From: Solenopsis invicta
Taxonomy: Eukaryota > Arthropoda > Insecta > Hymenoptera > Formicidae
DNA: 64,000 bases
Assembly (NCBI RefSeq): GCF_016802725.1
Contig: NC_052673.1
Location: 14,643,037 to 14,707,036 of the forward strand
Direction of reading: 5' to 3'
Part shown: positions 1-13,001 of the stretch, one piece after another
Layout of the letters: each line of letters starts with the position of its first letter
Numbering within the stretch: the stretch's first letter is position 1
Notes under the pieces: generated by a model
Told to the model about the DNA's origin: nothing
What the model saw: only the letters and a program-made list of their open reading frames with translations
The model's database searches: none
Translations under genes and position numbers: made by a program

Positions 1-3000
1 CTAGAATAGTGACTTCGAAAGCGGATGATCACAGAACACGGATCAATATGACACCTGCTCAAATCGAGAGAGTAAAAAAATAAGTGGCATGCAAATTTTT
101 AGAAAAATAAAGAGTTAATAGTAACGTACATGTTAATATATGAAATGTTTGACGATAGGAAAAATAGAAAAAATCGATTGTTAGTAATTTAATATTTATT
201 GCACTTTTTAATTTTATTTTTCTTAAAAATAATACAAGAATTAACTAGATAACCAAGAGTTTAAATAAATACGAAGGAAGAACAACATATTTTTCTAAAA
301 TATTTGTTTATTAATTTCTTTAACGTTAATATTAAAATTATTAGACAATTATCAAAATTTGTACGTTAAGATATTAAATTTTTTTGTTTTTGTCCTTTCT
401 TTCTTTATGCCTTATATTTTATTTCACAGACCTTTCTTTTTAGATTACTTATTTTTCAATATTTTTTTAGAAAACGTCACTGATTTTTTATTCTAATTTT
501 ATTACTAGTTTTTTATTGACACCCTTGCATAGGCTTTTCATAGCTTTTTTAATATCTCTTTTCTTAACTTTTTACAGCTGAGAAAACTGAATAAATCTTT
601 TATATTAAACTTATTTTTGTATTTATTGAGTTTTATTAGCTATATGAAATTAGGGAAGAAGATTTATTTAAAAAAAAGTTATAAGAAATCTGTGGAAGGG
701 AATTATTAAATAATTAATAATAAAACACTCAGAAAAATGAGGGACTTTTTCTGCAAAGACATTGAAAGATAACTTTCTAAGATAAAGGTCTGTAAAATGA
801 AGTATAGAAATTAGAAATAAAAAATAGAGGATGATCGTCGAGCGAAAGAGTCGGATCCAAGTTGCGGAGGAGTATGCCGTAGTTTTGCGTCGCTTTCTCG
901 CGGTGAGCAATCAATAACTGCAGTCCCTATGACAGGCGACGCATACGATCGTGCAGGTGTTGGTACCGGTAACAGGGCACCGCTCGAAGAGCCGACAAAG
1001 ACCCCGGCAATGGGCGAGTTGCATTCGGCATTTGTTTCTGGGGATACTTAGATCGTAATCTCTCCGATGCTCCGTCTTCGATGGTAGTTATATGCGCCGT
1101 CCTTACCACCCCTCCGCCGATCTTAAATTCAACGTGTCTCCCTTCGCCGACGTCATTGCGCCTGTTGTTTCTTCGCCGTTTCTGTAAAACGAAATGTGGC
1201 GAGTCGGCTACGCCGAACCATTTAATAGTGATACAATTAGTCGTAATTACATTGCAGTCAGAATATTTCGTAAGTTTAAAATGTCAACTTCAACAACTTT
1301 TTACTAAAAGTAAATTGATTGAATGAAGAAGATATTATTGAGTTAATTGATTGCATTATTCGGATATAAGAAGCTAAATTGCGAGTCTTTATTGAGAAAT
1401 ATTAATCAAGATTAAAGTTAAAAAAAAAAACGTTTATTACTAACTAATTAATTTTAATTATCTTAAATTTTAATTAATATGGAAAGTATGCAATTCGACA
1501 TTAATGGAATTTTTATTTTTATTGATTTATGATACATCATTATTCTGCCTATTCAAACTTTCTCACGAATATATCTGGGTGCACTTTACTCTGATTTTTC
1601 ATGCGAACACAGATAACTCGCAGTCTCACTGGATTTGCACATACATTCGGAGAAGAATTAATTAGGCGATCGCGCACAGCGGCGGCGGGATCGAAATCGC
1701 CGATCCCGTGGCTTCCGATTAACAAGAGTGGTAGCTCCGGGTAATTAGTAAGTACCCACCGAACAGCGTCTGCAAGGTGAACGAGCATTACCATGCTTAA
1801 TGAGTCTTGGGGAGGGAGTAAGAGAGGGGCGTCTCGATTATGGTACACACCCTGGACGTGTCGTTCTATCTCTACTCGATCAAGCGACAAGTCGAAAGGC
1901 TCTTCGTGATGATAAAAATGTTTACATGCTAAATAGAAATGAGTTTGACATGGCTTTTGTAAATAAAGTCAAACTTTCCAAATAATAATACAAAAATAAA
2001 GAATTTCTAATAGGCAGCGAGTTTATGTTGGAGTTGATCAGAATTATTGATATCGCGACGCGCGTTACACTGTTTTGCGGCACCGTGCCAGAGATATGCG
2101 TTGATAATTGACGTAGCAGATCGGTCAGCGGGGTCTTGGAGCCCAAAGACTCCTCTCGGCGACTAAATAGCCGTGCGATGTTCGAGCACGGGCCGAAAAG
2201 ACATTCGTATCAATTATGGGAGGTAAAGTTTCAGTGCCCCGCTAAGGAGTCCACGGTGGAGACAGACCAGCGCCTTTCGAAGGAACTGGCCCGCTATATT
2301 TTACCCAGCGGGGTACCGTCCTCCCCCTCCCGACCGCTAAAGAGTATTCTAACCTGCGTCTTGTGCCAGACCGTCCTACGTTCCCTTTGTCCTTCTCCAT
2401 CTTCGTCCCCCGTCTCTCTTCGCCGTCCCGTCGGCATTCTCTCCTCCTCTCTGTCCTCTCTTCCGTACAAATTAAATTAATTTTCGAGCAGCGAACATTA
2501 TTCTCTTATGAATTCTACCGCAGACCCACGAAATGGAGATGTTTTCACGTCCCACTACTCTCAGTCTGGGCCCCAGAAGTAAGATTCGGTCTAAAGGTCA
2601 TTAGTAAACCGTAATTTTTCTGTCCATATCGTTCTCCTCTTTTGAGCTTTCTTCGCGTTCTTTATCTGTAAATCGCTCCTTTCTTTTACGACACTCATCA
2701 TGGTGATAGCAACATTTTAATTCGCATGCATAATGCTAATTGAAGTGAGGAAATAATTTCTAGAGGGAGAGAGATAGAAATCGCGAAGACTTACAAAGTT
2801 CAGATAAAGGAATGACAACAATTATACATGTAGTGAAAAATATATATAAGCGTTTAATATGCATTATCGTAATTGTTTAATATTTATTTGAGTACTTAAT
2901 TTATCGTTAACTGCATAATATAATTTTTATTGAAACGAGCATGAGATGTATAATTAATCAGATATATAATTATGTATTTCATTGTTTTACCTATTTTTAT

Positions 3001-4299
3001 ATTATATATTCTCAAGGTATAATTTTGCTTAAGAATCTATTATGTATATTGCGGGCTTTCAAGAAAGACATAATGTGTAATTAGTTGATGTAAGTATTGA
3101 GACACATGATTATATAGTAAAACTCTTTAATAGGATTTCGAAAAAAATTCATTAACGACTGAAATCAACAATTTGAAAACTGCACGAGGACTTTGACGAG
3201 ACGATAAGGAGTTCCAACAAGCTGCCAGCTTAAAGACGATAAGCAATTTGTAACGTTCGAACCGGAAAAAAAAAGAATAGAAAATGCAGCGACAAGCAGA
3301 ATGGAACGGGCGAACGGAGACGGGAGGAGAGGATCAGGGATGAGGGCGAAGGAAAAAAATGAGACTCCGCGGTTAACCGAGCCGAGCAACAGATACGGTC
3401 TCGGGTCTGGCTCGTGATAAAACATAAACGTTATTCCCGCTTGTGTAATTCACGTCTAAACTATTTAGATAAGCGGCTATCGCGCTTACAGGCGAAACAC
3501 AAACGCGGCCCCTCTCTCCTTACTCTTCCCTCTTTCGTTTTTCTCAGCCGATATCCGTACTTGCGTAATCTCGTTCCATGCCTCTCGAGCTGTATCGCAG
3601 TTCATATCTTCCTCTGAAAGCAACAAATTGGTGCGTGTAACGAAAGAGCGAGTCGAGCCTTATGCGCCTCGACGAGTCTTAATTACACGATCTGCCTTCG
3701 AAGAATTATGCATTCCAACGCTACAATTAATTTCACGTTCTACCTGGCTTTTCATTTATTTATTTATATATTAACCTTATCATAAATATTAAAGTTTAGA
3801 ACTACTCCAGATAAATTTAGATACATATTAATGGAAGTACGCTTTATGAATCCTTTTATATTTTTCAAATTACATTATGACATACTGTGTCGTCTTCTTT
3901 GCGTCACGTTTTTGAACGTAAAGTGTTGAAGTTTGAAAAACGCTTACCGAGCGCACACGTGAAGTGACCGATCAAAACCGCCGCTCGCCCCGAAAGCTTA
4001 AACGACGATAGCGCTCGAGGCTATATTATTAAAGATGAGCTCGTAACAATATCGAACTGACAGACAAATTGGACCACCCTGGGCAATACCCCCTAGTGCA
4101 CCTCCGCACACGCTGTCCAAAGTAAAAAAAAAAAGCTTACGGATGCTACCAGCTGAGATATCGAGATAATGACGATGCCGAGAGAAGCGCTCGTCTACCT
4201 CGTCAGGAATTTGGCTACAAGATATGTTCGATGATCTGTCTTTTCGTGTATAGAGGCAGGGCTCCCTTTAAGATTTCATCGAGCTCTGTCTCTTAATCA

Positions 4300-4620
4300 T
4301 GTTGTGAAAGCCATATCGTGTGAAAAATATATTGATGTTGCTTTATAATTAAAATGTTTTGACTTTAAATTTTCCAAGCCGATATTGTCATTGTTGAAAA
4401 ATTTTTAAACGTAAATATTGATCAAATTGAATAAGTTATCGAAGCAGTAACGCAATTTCTAGGAAAAAAAATGACGTAACTGTATCAATGTTTTGAAAGC
4501 CATATCGTATAAAAAATATATCAATGTTGTTTTATAATTAAGACGTAAATTGATCAAATTGAAGTATTTTATCAGTGCCAGTTATGCAATTTCTAAGGAA
4601 AAAAATGAAGCTGTATCAAA
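4300..4620. repeat. Diverged tandem duplication
   Basis: Unit 1 (4300-4488) and unit 2 (4489-4620) share GAAAGCCATATCGT at the start, TTGATCAAATTGAA and GCAATTTCTA inside, and GTATCAA at the end. Unit 2 lacks about 57 bases of unit 1. Confidence 0.65.
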
Positions 4621-7600
4621 AAATGCGAAGTAAATATTGATAAAAAATAATAAATATCTTTGGAAATTTTGCAAAATAACTACTTGGTATTTTTGAACAT
4701 TTACAAAAGTGATAATCCACACACACACACATACACGTATGCACGATAAAAAGTTCCGTTAATAGAAAAGTTCGATTTTATTCGATTTATATTCGTAGTG
4801 TTATAAATAGAGAAAAAGCACAGAGATAAAGTTATCTCAGAGCACAGCAATTAATCGGTCTCGTAATTCTCTTCCTTGACCTTTAATACAAATCTGATGG
4901 AAATTGACTGCATTATTGATCAGCGAAATGCCAGACCGAGGAGAAATATGTTCCCGCTCGTAGCTAATCTAAAACAACGAGCGCGCGATATGGGCACAAA
5001 ATCGGATTCCGTCGGAAGGGTACGTCCCATAAATAAGGAACTCGGATTTCGAGAAATTCAATAAGCGGACATTATCGAAAAGAGAAACGGCCGACCTATG
5101 CTCCGACTGACAGAAAGCGGCCTCCATCAGAAAAGTCGATATCTCAATTGACCGCACTATCGAACGCTAATGAATTATCAACGGAGGTCGCCTAATATTA
5201 CAAAATTAGTTCGGGGCTCGTTTCGTTCATTCGACTCTGTGATGTAGCGAGAAGAAGTCGGAACCGTATTTCCGAGGGTCATAAATCACAAAAAATAGGC
5301 ATAGGAAAGATCGTCGGCGTAAAAAAAGATAAAGAAAGAAAAAAAAAACGATTGAACGGCGCGACAGGAAGAGGAAAAAGGTGGATATCAGATTAAAATT
5401 CTCCTCGCTCTTTCTCATACCGTCTTCGTTCCACGCGCCTTGCACGTTGGCAGATGAATGTGGCTCTAAAGAATAATTAAAGTCGTGGCTGAGAAATTTG
5501 CGGCGCCGAGAGCTCGCCATTACGCACGTGGAGGGAGCTCGGCAAATCTTAATTAAAGTTTACGGCGTGTAATTTGGTTTGTTCTTCGCTTGACATTAGA
5601 TTGGATTTAATCGTATGACTTTTATCTTTTCCCAGAGCAATTAAGTGCAACTTTAGCTAGTTCTAAATTGTGCACGGGTTTTTGGTTTTACGGTGATGCA
5701 TATCGCTTTTAATCTTTAGATCTCGCATTACAAAATAATATCAACAAAATAAGTGAATGTTTTACAAAATAATATACTCTATAGTGAAAATTATCAATGT
5801 TAAAGGCATCAGGGAGTGACTGTGATAATTTTAAAATATAAAATGCACAGCTATTTATTAATCGTTAAATGGAAATTATTTATAAAATGATCTGAAACGA
5901 ATAATCATTCACGAAATCTATAGATATTTGCAAAATAGTCTGTAATATTGGATAACAGAGTATTTTAGGCGTAAAGATGGAAATATATGCCATCTGGCTA
6001 CAAAGATAAGAACTAAGTGAACGACTTGTTTTTACCTGTATAAATGCAAAATTTATAGGCGTTGAATAAAATATTTTTTGAACATAATTAGAAATTATTT
6101 ATATTTTAACAAATACATAAAAAATGCATATTTTTAATTTGTATATGTGTATTATCGATCTGTTGCTCATATCTAAAGCGGGTAATATAGAAAGTGTAGA
6201 AGATATATCAACTGCAGAGAATTTACTATAACTTGGTATAAATCTAAAAAAGTATTATAATTTAATAAAAGAATATTTTATGAAGAAATTTTAATAATTT
6301 CCATATTTTTGAATTATCAACGTTTATATATTTGACATTTATATATAAAAAATTCAATGTTTTTTGTTTTAACGCTTAATCATTTATTTACTGATTTTAT
6401 TTTCAACATTTTACATTTAACTTTTATTTACAATATTTTAATAAAAATGAAATTACTCGTTTCTAAAAAAAGATTTTCTTAGATTTAGTAACAAATCACG
6501 AGCACTTTTACTATCGATAATTTACAGATGGTTTACATGTGCTTTTTATTATTGTCAATTTGCAACTAAAAGCCTTTTTATATACTATGTTTATTTATAT
6601 CAAAGAAAATACTTAAATGTGCATATTAAAATTTTGTCATACGTATATTTTATTTCAACTTTGAATACACACGTATTTTCGGTATTTTCCTGATACATAT
6701 GTAGAGTTTTCATGTCAGATGCTATTTTTTTTCTCTTAAAGTATTCAAAAATTTGTGAAATGTCAACATCTAAGATTTTTTAATTATTTTTATAAATATT
6801 GTTTATTCAATATTTTATTTTTAACATAATTTGAAGCGAATAACGTACTTTGTTCGGTATTTCATTTTTTTGCAATAATTAAATAGGGAATCGACGATTT
6901 GTCAAAATTTTTTAAGGAAACTAAAAGCAATATTTTGATCAAAAACAATATTTTTTATGTACAATTAGTAAAATTGTTACTTATAGAAAAAAAGTTACAT
7001 GTGGGTCTGATACGTCCGCGTATGTGAGACTATATATATACTCAGCATTCAGTGATATATTGGTCTTTCGTAATGAGCCCTCGAGGCTCTTCTATCACTA
7101 ACTTCTTTTTAGAGAAGGGAGCCAGATTAACAAATTTAATTGCTTTGCAATTACGAGTAAATTACTTTGTTTTAAACGCTGTAAATCCATCTGTACAGTC
7201 GGAAGATTGAAATATAATTTAATTTAGACAAAGAAAAATATATTATTTATTTTCTTTGAGAATTGATAAATAAATAAAGATTATTATTGTTAAAGACAAT
7301 TTTTTTATGAAAGAAGAATACGAAGTAAAAACAAAAGCACTCTTTTTTTTAAGATTATGCTTTCTTTTAGAAATATTGTATTAATTTTTATATAATTTTA
7401 TTTATTAAGAAAGATTGTGCGTTTCTATGATAAATTTTTATACCGTCTTGCTTTATTTTTTATTATTAAACTTATCATAAAATAATAAAAAATTTAGAAT
7501 TGTTCAAGATAAAATCAGATATACAATAATAACAAAGAAGCTAAATATTTATTGATTTTAAAAAGAAATTATTGTAAATTTAATTTGATGAGGAAGAACC

Positions 7601-8897
7601 TATTAGTAATTAATTACGTTGACACAATAATTTAAAAGATAAGAAAAGGATTGGTTTATCTTTATGAGTGAGTCGTCGTCTTCCCACGATGGTCCTTCTT
7701 AATTACGAAGCACTTTAAAATTCGATAAAAAATTACCATGTTTTTAATTACAATTCTACAAATTGTCAATTAAAATAAACAATATAAACAAGGATAACAA
7801 TGAATGAACAAATAATCTAAGTATATTGACATAGGTATTATAATATAAAATAATTAAAAATTACAGTAAATTTATACGAAAATAATAAAAAAACAATGTA
7901 CATTATTGTCTGTGATTTGCACTCTGAAGAATATATCTTTATTTTTAAATAAATCGAAGAGTTATCCCTCAATTCTTGTTTTCGAATTTCGGGATTCTTA
8001 GGGGTAGCATATGATTTCAAGGAATGTCACTTTTGGAGAATTGAAAGCTAATTGTCTCGTTACCGTGTGATATTTGACACGGAACAGAAGAGGAGCGTGT
8101 CGTAATTTCGACAGGGTGGTTTTGCTGTCAGTATCGGGACTCTCGGGTAACGGAGTTAAAACGCAAACAAAACAATGCGTTTTTCCCTGGGTAACAGGAG
8201 GAGGAGATTCTCCTCGGCCCTTTTCGACTGCGCGACTTCGACGAGTCGAAACTAACATAATCCAGACGCGCTTCTAGAGGCGCCCGGAACCCTTGACGCG
8301 CCGGTGTGGCTGGAATTCGAAAAATCGCCCCCTCGAAACTCGAACTTCGTGCAGCGCATTTAGCTATATAAATTACGCTGCCGCAATATGCGTACATAAA
8401 ACTGTGTAACAGTTATAATTTAACCTCATTATTTTGAGTGCAATTATCTTTAAAATCGAAAAATTAATCAAAAACTCTTATCATTGAAAATCACCTCAAA
8501 AATTAAAAAAAATATTTTCTTGGACGTAAATATATTTCACTTTTATGTGTTTCATTGAGTGGAATAGAAAATTAAACTGAACATTTTAATGATTATATTT
8601 TTACGATATTTTTAAAAAAAAGACAGTACAAATTTAGAATTTCATTGCGTTATTTTTCATTTTATTTTATATTGTTGACTTTTGTATAAATGTTAGATTG
8701 GAATTGTATCAATATTTTTAAGACAATTTGCACAGTGATTTTTGAAAAATCTATCACATTGAAAATTACGTGATATAAATAGAAAAAAATTATTTTATAC
8801 GGAAGGCGTCAATTCATAGGAACTGTCGTAGAACGGTTATTCCCACATAAAAATCTTATTAACTGACACGATCTTATTAATGCGCCCTGTTAGTCAC

Positions 8898-8917
8898 GCG
8901 TGTAATTATATACACGC
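8898..8917. repeat. Hairpin GCGTGTA-ATTATA-TACACGC
   Basis: Seven-base perfect arms in a GC-richer patch. Confidence 0.35.
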
Positions 8918-9394
8918 ACAAGAGCGGCGCGTGCGTGGACATACGTTAGGCTTCGTGCGTGGTAGGCGCCAAAAGATAGCAAGGCAGACGCCTTCTTAAC
9001 TGTGGGAAAGAAGCGCCGGCGTCTGGAGAGTCCTGCGGAGGCGCCGTGTGAGCGTCCTCACGAATTTTTTAACTAACTTTGGCTTTTTTTATAGTTTGGC
9101 TACAGATAACGCTGTTTTTTGGTAAAATGAGCAACGTGTTTCTAAAAAAATGTAAATCTTTTGAAACAAAATTATAATTTTATTAAATATAATAAATTAA
9201 TTAATAGTTATTAATAATTATCGATTATTTACACAAAATTTATTCCAATAATAACTTTTTTATTATAATTAAAGTATGTATAAAATTTTGAAATATTATC
9301 TAATTACGATAACTTGACTTAGAGAACGTTACGAAATATTTACATTATTCATAAATTTGTATAAATTCTCTTGCTATCAATTTATTCATTGGAA

Positions 9395-9503
9395 ATTGAA
9401 GATACAGAATTAAAGATTAAAATTCAATCAATCAAATAATTTTAACTTTAATCTATTTTGTCTTGATTGATTGGATTCTAATCTTCAGTTTGCAATCCTC
9501 AAT
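9395..9503. repeat. Long hairpin, 41 bp arms
   Basis: Arms 9395-9435 and 9463-9503 are inverted copies; the inner 22 bp (AAGATTARAATYCAATCAAT and on) differ at two positions, the outer part is more diverged. The loop is 27 bp. It could be a small MITE. Confidence 0.6.
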
Positions 9504-12003
9504 CTCTAGTGCACAGTCTGATACAGACTTATAACATATCTGAATTGACAAGCGAATAATCAGGTATCCAAAATAAGCAGAATCGGTGCACTTTGATTGC
9601 CCGCACGTTAAACTGAGGTCGTGAAAAGAGATCTTGGCATAATGCGGTGTCCAGTTGCAAGACGGACCCGTCCGTGTTGCTGCATAAATGGACCCTTTGT
9701 GCTGTCGTCTCGCATCTAAATAGCCGCATGCGGCCTCGGATGCCCTATTCGTGTACAGTTTATAGAAAAATCTCGCACGGTGGCGTGTATTGGCCAAGCA
9801 CGTGGGGGGTCCCCATGCCGCCCATGACGAGCCGTCTGCATTTTCGGAATCTGCTCTTTTTCTCGTCGCTATCGTCGATGACTGCTACACATTAGTAGAC
9901 AATACCAGATGAGCGTTACTATAATGGGCGGGAAGAAAATCATACAGGTGGTACCTGAAAGAAGCTAACGCGTGTAATGGGTTTTGGCCCATTTCGACAA
10001 AAGAAAGGTCTTCAGGTGATGTCAACAATATAATCATCATAAATTTCCTCTTTTTACATGTTTTCGATATAAACAGTAACGTGATTAAGATATTGCCTCA
10101 TCAGATATTTAAATTATATTGATTAATTTCTTTTAATTAATTTCTTGGATTTTGTCTAAAAGTAACGAAAAAAAATTATGAAAATAATCTACTATTCCGC
10201 TAAAAGATAATTTTTTTGCTTTAATTCCTTATAAATCAATTTATTTCTATGCAACATAAAAATCATAAAGTCATTATATAAAAATTATACATGCAGATTA
10301 GAAATCAGCCAAAACAATTACTACTTTATAAAAAGTCAATTGAATATATAGATAAAAGATATATTCTCAAAATTGATATTATCGCGCGTAAAAGAAAATT
10401 TCAAGACGCTTAAACAGTGAGAATCTGGAAAATGTACTGTTTAATGTTGTCTACGTATCCAAGCTTGCAGACTTACAGGACTACAGATGAGGATGCTCTC
10501 TATTATGCTTGAAGAGGTCAGCTCGACTATGCGTTTCTGCGTTTGAGCGCATCGGACGAGACTTTTGTCGTTTTCCCGTGAGTGGTCTAGACAATTGCGT
10601 GTATCTGGATGTCTAGACGTCGGGTCGTTTCACGTTTTCTGTTGAAACAAAAATCACATTAGTTTGAGTCTTTTCCGTTACTTAGTGCCGACAATTGCCG
10701 ACGGAAAGTAGACTACAGAGAATAAATCTCTGTTTTTTAAATATTTACTTTGCTTGTTGTTACTTACATTGATTTGGCATATCATTTGATAAATATTTTC
10801 TATTTGATTGTTAATATATAAAGTCTTCTTTTAGCTTAATTTAATTCAATTCATTAGAAAAATATACAGCAAATGCTGTATGAACTGAGGTCTGTGGTAA
10901 AATCTATATTTTTAAATATTTTACAACAAATAGTGAGTTTAGAAAAGTTGAAGAAAGAAATATTGTAAAATTTGTGAATTATTTATTTAACTGAAATTGA
11001 TTTAAGACTTTCGCATTGAGTTGTGACGCATATTATTATATTTATTCTACTTTAATTTTTATTAATTTTCCATGAGTTTTATGACGAGAGCACGCACGAC
11101 GATACAAAAAATACCAATTAATTATACTGTGCGTTGCTTCCAGGAAAAACGATGATGATTAATCGAGGGAGAACAAGAGCGAACGTATTGCGCAAATGAT
11201 CGTTTAATCGTTGCTTTTAGAAACGCGGCTCGCAGCATGCTTTGATTGGTCGGATTCGTCTCGTATAGGCGGGTCTTTCGTGCTCTCCTCCGCCTTGCGT
11301 TGCCAACAACTATGGCTGTCACGACGCAAAAAGATATTTTGCTGTCTTCTCAATTATTCAGACATTTCCGATATCAATAATTATTATACGTCGCAGTCGT
11401 CGCTTTCATTTCGGTTGTGCTTTTTTATGCGATTCCTATCAAGAAGAATTGGGAGTTGAAAGGTTTTTTTTTTAATGGGCCAATCATATATAAAATTAAT
11501 TCAACCGCTTGAATTACAACCAGTTTGAATTAAAAACTCTTTCGCAATTATTTATAAAATAGATATTCTTATAAAATAAAAATCTCTATATTGCGTATTA
11601 TGTAATTCTGAAAAAATTATAGAAAGTTTTTTTACACAAAACTTATTTACAATTTTAGTAATTACATTAAATCACTTTTGATTTAACGTAATTACTAATG
11701 ATTTATTAAAAGTCCATGGTATTTAAAACTTTACATAAACTTTTATATATATTAGTTTTTATTATTTATCATGTAAAAGACCTATTCCAATATGTATTTA
11801 GACATCATTTAAAGAATTAATATTTTCTAATAATGTTAACTCAGCAATATTGTAATAACAATACAGTATAATACAATACAATATAATAATTTAAAATAAT
11901 TATACGTGATGGTCTCCAATAAATTACTCGATGAAAATTTCAATACACGAAGTTACCGTACGCATCTGTGATAGTGAAAATCTTCAATCGTACATCAACG
12001 CAT

Positions 12004-12006
<3 letters not shown>

Positions 12007-12042
<36 letters not shown>
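12007..12042. repeat. (CA)n microsatellite
   Basis: Eighteen CA units, 680 bp upstream of the tinman ATG. A Tin-type CACTTGA lies 36 bp downstream (12078-12084). Confidence 0.9.
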
Positions 12043-12043
<1 letters not shown>

Positions 12044-12721
12044 GTATCGCCATGACGTTCCTGTGCGACGGGACCAACACTTGACTCCCTTGCAAGACCA
12101 AGTCACATTATACGTCTGCCCTCCGACCCGACCACTCAACCGTGACCATCCCCCGAAACACGGATAGTGCATCGATAAACGACTATTCGCTGTTCTCGCG
12201 AATTTTACAGATACATGTATCATTGGATACAGTGATGTGTTTGTCTCGTCGTGTGATATCAAATTTTAATGGTTGCTGAGATTACGTAAACAAATTGTCA
12301 AGATTTTCGAATGAAAATTTAAAAGCTTTTTTACGATCTCGTAATCAGTTTACTACGTGAGTGCAATATCGAGATTTCTGCGTGTGAATCCAACGCTTTC
12401 GATAAACTTATGAATTCACAATAAAGTTTGACGATTGACGAAGCTGTCAAAATTTTTACGAAGAAAAGGACTAATTTGTTGAGCATTAAATTGAAATTTA
12501 AAAAATTAACTGTTAGAATATAATTAAACCTCGATGATGTAACAGATTTCCAAGCTCTGTAAAGTAAAAACAAAACTTCGATTGTTAAATTTCATTAAAA
12601 ACTAAAAGGATGAGACTTTAAACGCTTAAGAAGAAATACAATGCGCCGAGAGTTTTGTCTGACACAGTGACGTTCGACGCATCACGAGTGATTCAATCGG
12701 AAAATAGAAAAATGCTTTAGG

Positions 12722-13001
12722 ATGTTGTCCTCTTCGGTGACAACTCCATTTAGCGTTCGTGATATTCTCAACGAAGATCAGCAACTCGGCGTCATGGATT
12801 GTTACGCGCATCATCAAAGTCAAGCTCAACACGTGCATCAAGAATATTATTCATACAACGTTGTCCCCGAAAATAATTGGGAAATGGAGAAATTTAAGGA
12901 ACAACCAATGCCTAGCTATCAGCATTATTCGGATCTCAACCACGTTCACCAGTTGAGTCAGGTGGTGCCGCCGTATCAAGAGACTTCTATCACCGAAGAC
13001 G
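12722..13001 (+). other. tin: tinman coding exon 1 (TN motif)
   Basis: The exon runs from the ATG at 12722 to the donor G|GTAAGT at 13001/13002 and ends in phase 1. It encodes 93 residues rich in His, Gln and Tyr after the TN motif. A different-frame ATG followed by TAG lies just upstream (12712-12720) and is not used for this protein. Confidence 0.92.

Larger units (their letters stand above)
1..12721. other. AT-rich region upstream of tinman, no gene supported
   Basis: No open frame here has recognisable protein similarity or a convincing exon structure; the longest are about 115 codons. GC-richer patches lie near 900-1200, 1600-1900, 2040-2600, 8020-8400 and 8880-9060 and could be regulatory. 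The region holds a diverged tandem duplication (4300-4620), a long hairpin (9395-9503), a small hairpin (8898-8917) and a (CA)n tract. The start of the tinman transcript must lie in its right part, but no clear core promoter could be picked. Confidence 0.6.

Noticed and set aside
1549..1890. 113-codon minus-strand frame
   Set aside because: Partly gene-like (hydrophobic LLLIGSHGIGDF segment) but no recognised family, and no splice or neighbour support.
11984..12262. Frames through the (CA)n tract near 12 kb
   Set aside because: They translate the microsatellite into Thr-His or Val-Cys runs.
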